A DNA stretch of 64,000 nt from positions 4,274,501 to 4,338,500 of the forward strand of contig NC_068973.1 in the NCBI RefSeq assembly GCF_016808095.1. The letters run 5' to 3'. Below the pieces are notes generated by a model. That model saw only the letters and a program-made list of their open reading frames with translations, did no database searches and was not told the DNA's origin. This stretch comes from Vigna angularis. Lineage: Eukaryota > Streptophyta > Magnoliopsida > Fabales > Fabaceae. A program made the translations under genes and the position numbers. How positions within the stretch are numbered: the stretch's first letter is position 1; every line of letters starts with the position of its first letter. Below are positions 11,719-25,620 of the stretch, piece after piece.

Positions 11719-14700
11719 TATCTAAAATATAATAATAAAAAAATTCTAGTAAATAATAAAATTAAACAAAATAAAACAAAGATAATGTTTATTCAATAAA
11801 ATTATCATCTTAGAATTAGAATGATTTAATTCAATAAAATTAAGGATTTATGTTTATATTTTCTAAAATGCATTATTTCAACGATATTAGACAATAAATA
11901 AAAATTTTCAATTAAGAAAATATTGGATAACAGAAAAAAAGAATTCTTCAAAAATCAAACAAAACAAGTAGATAAAGATAATAGTAAAATAAATTTTTTA
12001 GAATATGTAATAAACTAAAGGTTTTTCTTGTGACTTAAAATGAGATTGATTATGTAGATGAGAACAGAACTAATATACACATACCTAATCCTATATCTGA
12101 TTTAATTGAATATCAGTGATACCTATCTATGTGCTCAACTAATGCAAGAATTCACCTTTAAAATCGAAATAAATTCAGACAATTCCGACATGTGTATATC
12201 AGTTGTCATTTCTACTCACAATAAATGAATTATCCCTAACCAACTACCCACTATAATGGTTTTCAAAAGTCCCAAAAGTTTAATTATAAGATATTTCAAT
12301 TTTCTGAACATTCTCTACATAAGTTGGGTTGTTTAAAAGTGATTTTGTATATAAATTTAAAAAATGACGACTTTCTATTTTTTCTGTATTAGACTTAAAC
12401 GAATCTACGAAGTAAAGAAACAGTCTATCCTAAATCCATTTTATGTCAGTTAATAAATAAATATATGAAAAAGAGGAAGTAATTATTATTCATCAAAATT
12501 TAAGGTTAACGAAGTTGAGCTATGCATAAGAAAAACAACTATACATTAGGATATGAATCTAATTAATCTATGAAGAAGAGATATAAAATTAAACAATATA
12601 CAAAATGGGTATTTTCTAGATTGATTCCAAAGCTGCTATTAAAAGTCATTTTCCATATCCATTCCGGCGACAATCGACGTAGAAAGCATACAAATATATA
12701 AAAAGAAAATGCTTTGATAAGAGTACGTCGGTTTGATTATCATTTTCTTGAGACATCTTGAAGCAAAAGTATGAGAGTTTAATAATTTGAATAGAACAAA
12801 ACCATGAATCAATTAATGTTTTTTTTTCTCTCTCGAACGATCATACAAATCATTCCCGTAAGAGATGATCTTTTATATTAGTTATCACTACAAATTATAT
12901 AAAAATATTAGGTCAAAAATTCCAAAAATGAAATAAAAAATACTTTCTACATTAATTACATAAAGAAAGGATAAAAACAAATGGTAAACCAACTCTTTGT
13001 ACTATATAATATGCGAAGTCTCGGAAAAAGCTCTCCCTTTTTAAATTTATTAGAAAGAGCTAGTGTAGAATATATTTATTCTAATATATTATAGAAAACA
13101 TTTTATTTTAAAAAGAGCATCTAGTTGTGAACTTATAAACTAGCCAGGTAGTTAAAAGACATGTTCATATTTTGAAAAAAAAAAAGAATGGTAAAATATT
13201 AATCTATATTTGGTCAAAAGGTAGTCAATAATATATTATTTTAATTTCTTTCTTCAAGAAATAAAAATTAACCTAAAATATTTCTTTATCTTAATAATAA
13301 TCAATATTATTAAAAAATAACATATTTTATTTAAGATTTAAGATTTTAATTATTATTATTAAAAGCTTATAAATTCAAGTTTATTTAAGATTTTAATTAT
13401 TATTTTTAAAAATTACTTAATTATTTTAATATTTTTGTTAGAACTTTTTTATATTGATAGATACATAATTGAACTCCATAAATAATATTTAATCAACTGA
13501 TCAGAAAAAGTTAAAAAATTATTACTGTCTCAATACTATATTCTGATACAAATTTTTGGTACGGTAAGACAATACGTTTAAACAAAAATCATTTTTATTA
13601 AAAAATTATTAATATGAGGTTTGTTTCTGCAGTAATTAGTTCTATTTTTAATTGGTGTGGATTTTCAACAGGGGATCAATATTATATATGTTTGAACAAA
13701 GACATTTCTGTCATAGATAGAAGAAAGTTATAGGTTAAGGTGAATAGAAGCAGCAAATGAAATCCGAATTATTATTTTTTTCTTTGGACTAGAATCTGGA
13801 GATTTTTATTTTTTAAAGGAGATGAACTTAACTAAAGTCAGTTTCAACTACAGTAATTTCCAAAACCATATTCCTATACAATGAATGTACCAAATGAATA
13901 ACACCAATGAGATTATTAACCCATATTCCTTTAGACATGAACACTTTTCATGCAAAAGCCAATTTAACAGTTACCTAGCTCCAACACTGAATAGACCAAT
14001 CAATTAATAATCAATTTAACCTCTGTTATAATAATAATATATAGTAATGAATAATAAAATATAATAATAATAAATTTACCTAGCAAAACAAAGACAAAAA
14101 AAAAAAACTGGGACAGTAATATAGTAATCTAAATTCTGAAAATTGTACAGTGAATTTGGAGTGCAAAATCATGGATGGAGCCCTGAGAAGGTAGCATGAA
14201 ACGAGAATCATGGCAGCAGTAAGTATTGGAGGGAACCTTCCATTGCAAGTGTTCCTATTTAATAAGAATATAAAAGCTTGGAAGGTGGTAATGTGAATGT
14301 GTCTTCTGTTTATGTCTCGTGCATCAGACACACCCCACGCATCCCTTCTTTCAAATTCTCAACACCCACCTACGCAGCACAAACCTGGTTGGTTTCATCT
14401 AAAACAATAAAAGGTTAACAGAAATAAACAAATGACAGTGTTTTTTTTTCTTTTTTTTAAATGGAGAAAGGACAGAAGTTAGGGTTTGCATTTTGATTAG
14501 TTGTTATCATCACCGACAAGCTACAGAAGAAGCATAGTGCAGCTTTCCTTAGCTCCACGCACACTGCAATAAACAAATGTGATGCTATTATTGACTTCGC
14601 ATGGGGTTGTCATCATTGCTCAGTTTTCAAATTCATCTACTCTCTTCTTTCCTATACTTTCCACTTTTAATTATTACAACCCTATTATCATCACTTCCTG

Positions 14701-15432
14701 CATAACACCATTAAATACTACTCTAACATTTCTTATTTTACTCAAATTATTTTAAATAAACCGTTTTATGTTTTTTTATATTAATAAAATAATTTTTTAT
14801 TCTAAATAAAATTATGTAAGATTTTTATTTTTTGTACTGTAGATATGATAATTTTGTATTAGGGTGATGATGTAAAAGAATATATGATATTACTATTTTA
14901 GTTAACGAGTTGATAAACCGGTGGTATTAAATTTCCTTCTTTATAACTTGTTCTACAAACTTTCCTTATTACACTTTGGTTCTTTTCAGTCGTTTTAGGA
15001 ATGACACCTTGCAGGCAAACGAAGCAGACAGGTCCTTCTCAAGTAGAAAAATGCATCTTTTTCTAACAATTTTAATAGATAGAAATTTTACTAATTCAGA
15101 AATAAAGTCCTTTTTAAATAATTAGTTTTATTTATAAGTAATTAACTATTATTAGATTTCAGTAATTTTATAACATAATTAATTAAACCCTTGTAAAATA
15201 AAATTAGCCATAATAACCGTTTTAATTGGATGTTGTTACTGTGAGTTTATAGCGGATCAATCGCGTTTGATGACAAACTAGATGAACATGATCGAGCGGT
15301 TAATGAACAAGAAAGTGTCTCAAGGCCGCTCGGTCCCGTTGAGCATAATTAATGCGCAGTTACTATTACAACGACTACTAATGAGTAGTTAAGATTTGCA
15401 TTAATAACCATTAAGAGGTAAATTAATTGGTC

Positions 15433-15486
15433 AGATTCTACTGAACTCTATAAACAGTCAGATTCTACTGAACTCTATAAACAAGG
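15433..15486. repeat. 27-bp tandem duplication
   Basis: The unit beginning CAGATTCTACTGAACTC occurs twice in direct succession, separated only by the end of the unit (TATAAACAGT). It lies in non-coding DNA. Confidence 0.8.
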
Positions 15487-18400
15487 GTTTAATTTTGAGA
15501 TAAACTTACTTTTACTCACTATTGAATTACTAAATACCTACATAGAACAATCATGTTCTTCACCAATAAAAAATTACACATTAAATAAATAATAGTTTTC
15601 ATTTTTATTTGTAAAATACAATGTAAGAAACAAAAATGAGATATGTAATTTGTGTCAATTTTAATAACATGCTTACATAACAAAGTTCATAATATTAATA
15701 TTTACATATGTAATTAATAGTGTGTGATGATAAATATCTTGATAATACGTTCACTTATGCTCTAAACAAAACTAATTAGCTATATTTTGTTGTTGATCAC
15801 ATGTGGTAATTAAAGTCAACCTCAATTAAACATTTAAACAACTTTGTAACACACCATATCAATCATGAAATGTACTCACCTGCATTAATTTTTAACTACT
15901 TTATGAGACAAAACTAATCATATTTACATATCACATGTAATAATTATCAACATTATTAATTTTGTAAAATAAAGTTAACCATTATGTATTCTTGCAAAAT
16001 ATAGCATCAACTATATTTATGTATAACTAATCATATTGTTTGTGGTGGACGTACATTAGGTGGAAAAACCAGCTTTAAGAATGTTTTTTGTTCTTTGTTT
16101 TTTTGTAACTTTCCATCTCTAAACATTTTTTTAGTAAGATGGAAAAATGCATGCTAATTTGGAGACTGTAGTAATCTCCTTCTTTTTATATTAATTAAAA
16201 TCTTTATTAGTGACAATAATAACTGCTATTGTGGTGTAAATATCTGTGCCTTCACACGAATAATCAGATTAAATAAGGATTTAAATATATATGGTAATCA
16301 TCAGAAGCTGATTGCTAAAATGTAAGCAAAAACCGCTTTCATAGATCCAAAAATAATCAGCATAATGCAGTAGCAATAATGGCCACACTCAAACCTGCAC
16401 TATCATCATTCATTAGCAAGATTCAAAACCATATTGCTGTTTTTCCTTCTTTCTTTCTTTTTAAATTACTGTTATTTTGAAATTTCAACCAATGAATACC
16501 ATTGCAGTAGCTGCCAAAGCTTGAATATAATATGACTGTATTTACTGTCACAAAGCATGGAAAATTTAAACCCTACAAGAAATAATAATAATATATGCAT
16601 CAGGTTTCAGCAGAAGTTTACATATCATAGAGTGTTAATGGTCCCCACTTCCTCTGTATTGGAGCTCGTCTGTACAACTTATTGCTTGCATCCAAAATTA
16701 ACACAGACCAAACGTACTGTATATACAACTTCATTATTTAATTCATCTGTGAAGATGATTATGATTTTTTTATAAGTTAGTTCAGACTACTTTTGACAAA
16801 TTTTACTGTCAAATTCAGTAAGGTAGCAACTTGTCTGGACAAGATTTTACCTAATATTAAAAAATTAAATAAATTTTGTATTAGTTAAAATTATTTTCTA
16901 GTATCTTCTAGAGAAATTTGGCCAAACACATCCATGTAAAAGCTTTATCCATATGTTTCTATAATTGGTAACAGAGTAATTAGTCGTAACAATAAAACTC
17001 GAGCTTGTTATATTACCTCTCTCATCAAATAATTACAATTTTAATCTTTGAATAAAAAGCAATTAATCGATGTCTCTGAATTTCATGAAATAATATTTCT
17101 TTTTCTCAAAAAAACATACATTAATTTATAAGAAAATAAAATTATTATAGTAAAAGTGTTCCGAGTGACACCTTTATAGCTGTGGTCATGTGCAAAATTC
17201 TTGAAATGAAATAATTATAAGACGAAGGAAATATCATTTAAATCACGGATTTGCGTCCATGTGATGTTTAAAAAATCATCCATACACAATGAACAGAGAC
17301 TTCTAACCAATTCAATGTTAGCCACAATTTTCTCAAGAAATAAAATTTTGGTTAGGTAAAATTCTAAGAAAATTAATTTTAAATCTAATTAAAATTTTAT
17401 AAAATTAGATTAATTTATAATCTGAGATTTGTATTTATTTATATATTATAAATTTATTTAATATTTAATTGATATAAAATCTTTAATATACTCTTGATAT
17501 CAATATATATATATATATATATATCAAATGTAAAATTATATAATTAATAGATAGTTTGATAACATTAACATGATATACTTAATAAATAATAAATTTTAAG
17601 ATAAATTTTAAAATTATTTTAATATATTTTATCTTATTTTTAGTTGATGTGTAATATGTAATAAATTATAAAATAAATGTTTTGATGGTAGAATTATAAG
17701 AAAAATATATATTAATAAATGGAAATTAGTAAACTTTATAAAATGTGGTTGTGTAGTAGATTTAAAAGAAAAAAAAAGTAAGAATATTGTGAAGTATGAA
17801 GAGAAAGAAACGAAAAGAAAAAATGTTAATCTTAATTAGCACATGATGTGTAGCATTTAATATGTGTGATGACGTTGACTAATTTGGTGTTTCAAGTTAG
17901 ATGTCGGCTTTAGGTGGCGTACGATGGCATCAAACTTCAATAATACAAATACCATTGTCATGTGTACTCTCTCTTTTGTTGTTTTTAAGGTCGTATTCTC
18001 CCATTAATCACTTCACGTTCAAATGTTGCAACACACTATTTAGTATTACAAGAACACACAGGTGGCATATTCACAACAATAACTAATGTTTCCTTATATA
18101 ACCAACATCTTCCGTTTATTCATTTCCAAACCTAAAATATTCTTCTTTTCCTACCTACTTTCGCTTAATTTTTCCTACACTTATTATTATAATGTCCAAC
18201 AAATGGTAAAAACCTTCAACCAAAGTCACAGTACTGTTAATTAGCTGCCCTTTTATCTATGCTTTTCTAAACATACTAAATTATTATCAATCATGAGAAG
18301 CATCATTGATCTTTAGTACAGATGGAAATTGCACACTCAATAATACTGTTTATGAAATTCGCTATATTTGTACACATGTTTTTATCTACTTAAATATTTG

Positions 18401-19477
18401 TTTATAAAAATAAATAAAAGGAAATATTATTAACAGTTTAATATTTAATAATACATTTTTTTCTTTTCAATAGTAAATAGTAATAAAAAAATATAATTAT
18501 ATACATTTTAAAATCAAGTTCTAAATAAATTAAGAATTTTAAGTAGAAATACATATAAATATAAATATTTTCTTACTAACGTGGAAAAATATTTAAATAA
18601 TATCTATAACTAGAGATTTACTTGGAACTTTTAATAATTGGTTATATGCTTGAAATTTGGTTTAGGACAAACATTCGCATATATTTTTATAAGTAAAAAG
18701 TACTAAAAAATTAAAATCATTTCATTAATAAATTTAAATTAGTTTATGTAATTTGATTGATAGAAGTATTTTTCATGTATTTTTTAAAATCTTATTTTTT
18801 ATTTGTGTATGTTAATTTTATTTTATGGAAATTTATTATTTGTTATATTTTTTTTTCTTAAAAGTGATTATAATTTTTTTATACAAATATATGTCTATTG
18901 GTGAGAATAAAATTTTTACACAAGTATTTGATATTTGATTGATGATAGTGTATTTCAGTGAATGACCAATGATTACTCGTGCATGCCAACTGATGATGGT
19001 CAGAATTACTTATGTAAAAGTTATTTACTTTGTCATTTTTGGACATTACATTGAGTAAGTAAGTATTAATAATAATAATAGTAGTGGTGGTGGTGGTAGT
19101 AGGAAGTTTTATCCTTTTTATTAAAAATAATTTAATACTTTATAATGTAAAAGTTATTAACTACTTTTGAATAGTATCTCTAAAAAATATATAGGACATA
19201 AAGTTGCTATTAATTATTTAAAAATATGAGTATTTTATTCTATCATGAAAACTGGTTGAATAGTTATTTTCTTAAAATACATGCATTACCAATGAGTATG
19301 TTTAAGAATCACTGCAGAAGATCATTACCAATATATTTTTTAATGTTTTTTACCTTTGATTTCTTAATTGGCACCCTTAAAATAATAATTAATACCAACA
19401 AAGTCAACAATTTACAAATAATTAGGTTTAGGATTTTATAGATATAGTTTAAAATTTTGGATTTTGGACTTTATAGT

Positions 19478-19604
19478 TGTTGAAAGTCTCGTATGGATAA
19501 AAATAAAACTAATTTATATATATGTAAATACTATTTTACAAACTAATTTTGTGAGATTGACTTAAAATTTACTTCAAAATAATAAGATAAAACTTATTCT
19601 AACA
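19478..19604 (+). mobile_element. decayed solo LTR related to the 7999-8474 TRIM
   Basis: It starts TGTTGAAAGTCTCGTATGG and keeps the spaced landmarks of the TRIM LTR: ATAAAACTAATT, a run of TA, then ACTAATTTTGTGAGATTGAC. It has drifted considerably and has no partner LTR or primer site nearby. Confidence 0.4.
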
Positions 19605-22129
19605 AAATTTGTTTCATCAATCGTTTTATAATGATCTCTATGATATTATTCATTAAAATCTATATTAACTAGAAACATATATAAATCTATATTAACTACA
19701 AACATATATATTAACTATAAATAAGATGATTTTATAATATATAAATAGACTTAAGCATGGTATTGTAATTTAAACTATTAGAGTTTTTATTAAATTAAAG
19801 TAATGTGGTTGATAGTGAAAGTTTGAATTAGTAGTTAAATTTTGACTATGTTGTTGAAAAAGAGTTTAGTAAGAGAGATGATACGTGGTTGAATAATTTA
19901 GATGCATGTAAGAAATAGGATGTAATGTAAGTGTTGATTGATTGATATTTTAGGGTAAAATAAATGGTTAGCTATGGCCTCTTGTCAGTGTCAAGATCAA
20001 AGAAGAGTTGGTATTGAGTATGTGGTATGTATGATTCCAAAAAATAATAAACAGGAGTGAAGTATTAGAAGGTAATGTCCCATTCAAAAAGATAAGTGGG
20101 TTACGAATTTAGGAAAAGGGATCCCCTCCGACACACAGGACAATTTGTGGGCCGTCTTAATGGGCCTAAACACATTCAATCATCACAAAAAATGACCAAA
20201 AACAAAGAATCAAGACAAAAACATAATAGTGTTTTGGACACAAAAAGGTTAAGAGGTTCCTTCAAAACTTTTCCTGTCCCAACTCTCATCAAAATCATAT
20301 TTATCCTCAAATATTCTTCATTCAAAAACAACCACCCCATCTATCAATTTACTCTAAAAATACTGCTCTGCTCCCATTCTCTATTAGACCAACGAATCGT
20401 ATTTATTTAATTTAAAATATAAAAAAAATTAAAATTTGAAAAATTAAATTAAATATTTGTTTTTTTAAAAGTTAAGTTACACAAATAAAACTAATTTCAC
20501 TAATTTTAACTTTTAGATGTGACGATATATGTACACTTTGATTAATATTTTTATTTTTCGGTATTTTACAAAATATTATTATTTAAAACAGGTATGTCCA
20601 ATTTAAACTACAAACTAAAAGAATTAGATTAAAATTAATTTGCTTTGATTTATACTATTATTTTTTTAATGCAATCAATTTTGGACTAGACCTATGAGAG
20701 TTGGTGATGTAACATGATTTTGAACATGAAAAACTAAAAAAATAAAAGAATTCCAACGAAAAACTTATAATAAACAACAAATGAAAATAAAAATAACTTG
20801 ATAGTGTATCATTTATATCTTTTTTGTATATGTTTTATAATATTAATGTGAAAATGAAAATAGATTCATAAATAAATAACTATAAATTAAAGGTATAAAT
20901 TCATAAACTTCATATAATGATTGAACAAAAATTCGAAAACGCAGTTAACCATTTTATTTAGAGGAACCTTAGAAAGTGAAATAGGCTTCAATTTGATTGG
21001 TAGAAGATAGATTCATTCGTATGCAAACTTCTTCTATAGGCAAACATGTATTTGTATGAAAATGGTTAGTACTTGAATTTTTGACATCACTATTTTTTTT
21101 TTGTCATAGAAATTTATAAAAAGCAAATCGAGTTAATTTAAAATCCTAGAAGAATCTCAAACCATAAGGTATTCTTTAGGAGGCAAACTATGCAATAGAA
21201 GATAAAACTATGTAAGTTTATCTTTTGTAAGTACTAACCAATTCAATTTTTTTTTTGTAAAATAGTCAAACACGTATTCCATAAGAGGACGGATATTCGC
21301 ATATATGCATTTATACTTGTCCATTTACTGTTCTAAATATTAGTTAAATAAAATTCTATAAAAATTAACAAACACAACAGAGAAACATATAAATATTTAA
21401 TATCAAAATAATATGTTCTTTTTTCCAATATCAATAAATAAATTATAATTATATAACTATTATTAAACAAGAGTATAAAAATTAGATAAGAGTAAAATTA
21501 TTATAAAATAAATAAAAATGATTAAATATGTGTTATAGAAATAAGTTACGAAATTAATGATATTAAAGTTAATATAAATTTTTAAAATTGTATAATAAAT
21601 TTAAAGTGTTTTAGTAGGGTGATAACCCCTCTATTTGGGCATGAATAGATGAATCTAGGAAGTAGTAGATTGATAACCCCTTTGTTTAGGATTATGCATA
21701 GTATAAATATTATACTACAAATGCATACTTAAATTGAATACTTATATCAAAACATGTATCGAAATAATTGAGTTGAAAGTAAACTATATGTATGTTTTCA
21801 TGATGGTAGTATCACTAATACAGTAAAGGGAAACAACAACGGTTATTTTTATCTATAGACAACGGTTCACGAATCGAGGCATATACATACGAGGCAAAGA
21901 GGGATATGTTTTTTTCCTCGGTTCAGAACCGAGACAAAAATGAATAGTTTCACGAGTCTTGTATTATTAAATGAGATGTTATAATTTATTGTTTGTTTAA
22001 GCGTTTTCTTCTTCAATTTGACTAGTTTTTAAACTTTTTTCATTATAAAACTAAATATAAAATAAATAAAAACTATTTATAATAAAGTTACAAAAATTGT
22101 TTTAATTTTACAATTATAATAGTAATAAT

Positions 22130-23710
22130 AATTTTATTATTTTTTATTATCATAAAAATTATGTCCACACATATGTTTTCACTATCTATAACTATATACA
22201 AAGAAGATGCACATATTTGGTCTCCTCTTTTGTTTTTTCAATTTTATCCTCTTAATTTATACTTTTAAAATTTAAATAATTATTCATTATCAGAAAACTA
22301 TTTTTTAGTTTTATTATTTTACTAACTACATTTTTGAATTCAAATAATTATTTATTATAAAAAATATTTAAACTTTTATGATTTTAGTAACCAATTTTTA
22401 AAAATTTAAATAATTACTCATAATAAAATAATTATTTACACAACATTTCTTTTAGTACTTTTTTTAATAACTAAAATTTGTAAAATTTAGTTTTATCCAT
22501 AACTATATCTATAACAATATACCCTCTCTCGGGTCCTCTTTTATTTTTATAATATTTTATTTTACTATTTTTAAAATTTAAATAATTATCAATACTTATA
22601 TATAAAGTGGATACACTTCTTTGTTGTACATATTCAGTTTTCCTATTTTATTTCCTGCTAATATAATTCTTAAGTGATTTATTAAGAATAATATCTAATA
22701 AAACACATGTTTTAGATAGGAAAATGTTAAAAATTCTATTTTTTAATCATAAGAAATGAAATATTTAATAAATACAAAGATAACGAGAAGTCTTCTTAAT
22801 CTATTTAAACTACTAAAAACATTATATGTTTAACACTAACATAAACACAACTGCCATATATACTTAACCTACTTCACTATTATTAAATTCTTAATATTTA
22901 TATTATTTTAAAATTTACTTATACACTTTTAAATTTTGTACGAATTGAATATTATCACCAAATTATAAATATTATGAATTTATAATATAATATATTATAG
23001 ATATCTAAAAAATTGGATACACAGTCATTGGATACATAGTCGTCACAAGTATTTTTCTAAATTAAAATAATCATTTTACAATTTTATCCTTTTTTATTTT
23101 AAATTTAACCATTCTTTTCTATTTGAACATATATTTTTTTTTCTAAATTTAACTTTTTTCTAAATTGAAATAATTATGTATAATGAAAAAAATTATATAA
23201 ACAATAAACATTACCTGAAATTAATATATATATATATAATTATAATAAAAAATTTATTATATTTTATTATCATAAGAAAATACACATAGACATAGCGTAT
23301 TTATTTTTAATAATAATAATAATAATAATAATTTTTTTAGGAGTTTTGTTATAATAAAACTTACTTCTTATACTATTTAAATTAAATTGAAATCCCATTT
23401 GCTTCAGTTTTATTACTTTTAAAAATGAATAAATTTATTCCTTTTTATAATTCTTTGACTATTCTATTATTAATATTTAAATAACTGTTTTCTATTAAAA
23501 TTATTAGTAAAAACATATGTAATTTTGCTTCTTTTTATAATAATAAAATTATAATTATAAAAATAAATATAAATAATTTTTTTTTATTTTTTAGATAACT
23601 TTTGTAATATCACATTTAATAAAATAAATCTACTAAATAAAACATTATATAATCTCATAGATATAGCATATAGATAAGGAAAACATATAAAATATTGTTA
23701 CACACACGTC
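22130..23710. other. AT-rich repetitive stretch, possibly Helitron-derived
   Basis: The motif AAATTTAAATAATTA, or a near copy, recurs at about 22269, 22338, 22409, 22577 and 23163. Segments such as CTATAACTATAT and CTTATATATAAAG resemble the 5' ends of plant Helitrons, and a block near 23690-23715 (ACGTCTAACACGT) could be a terminal hairpin. There is no Rep/helicase gene and the boundaries are not defined. This is a weak call. Confidence 0.2.
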
Positions 23711-24342
23711 TAACACGTCATTCAAACGCATCCTCTGACTCCATTAAAGATAAGTTTTCTCCTATGTAATCCTCTACTCGCACTAAATGGTGATCATTGT
23801 CAATGATTTAAACAAAAGACACGTAGAAAAGAAAACAAAGCAAAAAATGTAAGCTAGTATATAAGGAAATTAACATATCATAACTTAATATATCAAATCT
23901 TAACTCAACAAATTAAAACATTTTATAAAGTAGGTAATTATACAACAATTGACCTCTAAACTCAATTATTTGGATACAATACTTTGACATAGACTTTAAT
24001 GAAGGTGTGCACCCATGATAATATTTATACTTTATAGAGTTATAAACAAGGGTAACTTGACCTACTACATGAGATTAATCATCCACTCCTAAGACTCGAA
24101 AGTCCAGAGTAAAGAGCTCCTATCATTCTTTCTGTCACCCCATTCATCTCTACATGAGTTGAATAATTGGTAGAATATCAAGAAACCTCCTTTCAGAAAT
24201 CTCACTATCAAGCATTCACCACAACATAATCAACACATAATCTCTCATTGAAATTCTTCTCACAACACATATCTTTCATTCTCACCCTCACATATATATC
24301 ATCCAATAAGTACTGATAAATACCAACATAAGTATACTTGCA

Positions 24343-25306
24343 AACTAGTTTAACACAAAATAACGTATAATGTTACGCGTTTAACGTCAAACCACTAAAT
24401 AGCCAACGTTAAAAATGACCAGTGTCATTTTTGTAAATAAATGCAATTATTAAACGTCGTTTATAATTGTAATTCGACGTAAAAGAATATAAAACGTTGA
24501 ATGTCCTAGCGTTAGACGTTAAAAGGTTAGTGAATTCAATAAAAATTTGAGCGGAAGATTGAAAATTCATTAATTTTATCTTAGAGCGCGAGACCCTCTT
24601 GTCTTCTCAAATTTTTCTCGAACGAAGTTTGACGGCCATCATAGGTAATCTTTCTTCCATTTGATACATGCATGTTAATTAACTACTTTATGTATGATTT
24701 TCGTTTGTTTTGACCGATTATTTTCGTGATCTTGTCCTTCATAGACGCATTCTGCTTTCTCTCTCACGGGTGACGACACTTTATTCCGATGAACCCACCT
24801 TTTGAAGGTTAGTTTTCGTTTTGAAGAACTTATTCGTTGAACTTGTTTGTTGGTTTTTTTTAACTTGTTTATGGTTGTTGTTTGGTTGAACTTGTTTGTC
24901 GTTGTTGTTTGGTTGAACTTGTTTGTCGTTGTTGTTTGGTTGAACTTGTTTGTTGTTGTTTGATTAAACTTGTTTGTTGTTGGTTATTGTTGTTTGTTGT
25001 TGATCAAAGTTCATGCTTTATAAAATACCAAAAACTTGAAATTTGTTGTTTTTCTGCATTTCTGATCTCGTAGAGTTGTTAAAAAGGATCACAATTAATT
25101 AAAAAAATAAAAAAAATTGATTAACACCGAATATTGACAAAATTCGATGTTAAGTTAATGTCGTATATTCACAAAATTCGACATTAATTTAACATCAAAT
25201 TTTAACAATTCGACGTCAATTTAACGTCTCCTGATATGATGTCGTTTGCGAATTCGTTGTTAAAAGCCCAAAATATTCGACGTTGTACGCGATTTTTGTA
25301 CTAGTG
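24343..25306 (-). mobile_element. non-autonomous CACTA-like DNA transposon, copy 2
   Basis: It is the reverse-oriented relative of 1722-2602. Shared landmarks in inverse order include the segment with CAACGTTAAAAATGACC and GTGTCATTTTTGTAAATAAA, the CTAGCGTTAGACGTTAAAAG block, and the TTCGACGT-type subterminal repeats. The right end is GATTTTTGTACTAGTG; the left end (AAACTAGTTTAACACAAAAT) has diverged. The centre has three to four tandem copies of a unit containing GTTGAACTTGTTTGT (24870-24990). No transposase is present. Confidence 0.5.
24868..25000 (+). repeat. minisatellite of GTTGTTTGGTTGAACTTGTTTGTC units
   Basis: A roughly 27-bp GT-rich unit repeats several times in tandem inside CACTA-like copy 2. 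Its translation gives a Cys/Val/Leu-rich pseudo-protein, which I regard as an artefact. The counterpart in copy 1 lies at about 2000-2110 on the other strand. Confidence 0.6.
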
Positions 25307-25364
25307 TAAGCAAAGAATCATTCAGAAAATATTTAAGGAACTAAAAGAAAAAGGTGCTCGGTAA

Positions 25365-25620
25365 TCAATAATCTTTATTTATTTTGAGATAATCGATTAT
25401 CTTACTTGATAATCAATTATTCCAAAGAACTTTTAAAAAGAATGAACTCTGACTGAAATAATCGATTATTTCAGAAAGATTTCAAGCCAGAAAAGAACTC
25501 TGACTGAGATAATCGATTGTCAAGTAGGAAAATCGATTATTCTAGATAATCTTGATGAGAAGAAGAAATTCTGACTGAAATAATCGATTATCAGACATGA
25601 TAATTGATTATTTCTGTCAA
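25365..25620. repeat. array of palindromic ATAATCGATTAT motifs
   Basis: At least six ATCGATTAT or ATCAATTAT cores recur, several embedded in a longer imperfect unit containing TCTGACTGAAATAATCGATT. The cores are self-complementary. Similar arrays occur within plant Ty3-type retroelements, but I found no coding evidence for one here. Confidence 0.55.

Larger units (their letters stand above)
11719..22129. other. intergenic AT-rich DNA with minor repeats
   Basis: There is no credible gene. It contains a two-copy 27-bp tandem repeat at about 15433-15486, a short AT microsatellite at 17503-17524, small AAT and GGT runs near 19063-19100, and a decayed TRIM LTR at 19478-19604. A somewhat GC-richer stretch (15240-15360) could be an LTR remnant. 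Two TGGGCC/GGGCC promoter-type motifs occur near 20150-20170 with no recognisable gene downstream. A CCTCGGTTC/GAACCGAGG inverted motif lies near 21918-21937. Confidence 0.4.

Noticed and set aside
15232..15549. Possible solo LTR starting TGTTACTG and ending AGAACA
   Set aside because: There is no target duplication, partner or primer site, and the edges are arbitrary.
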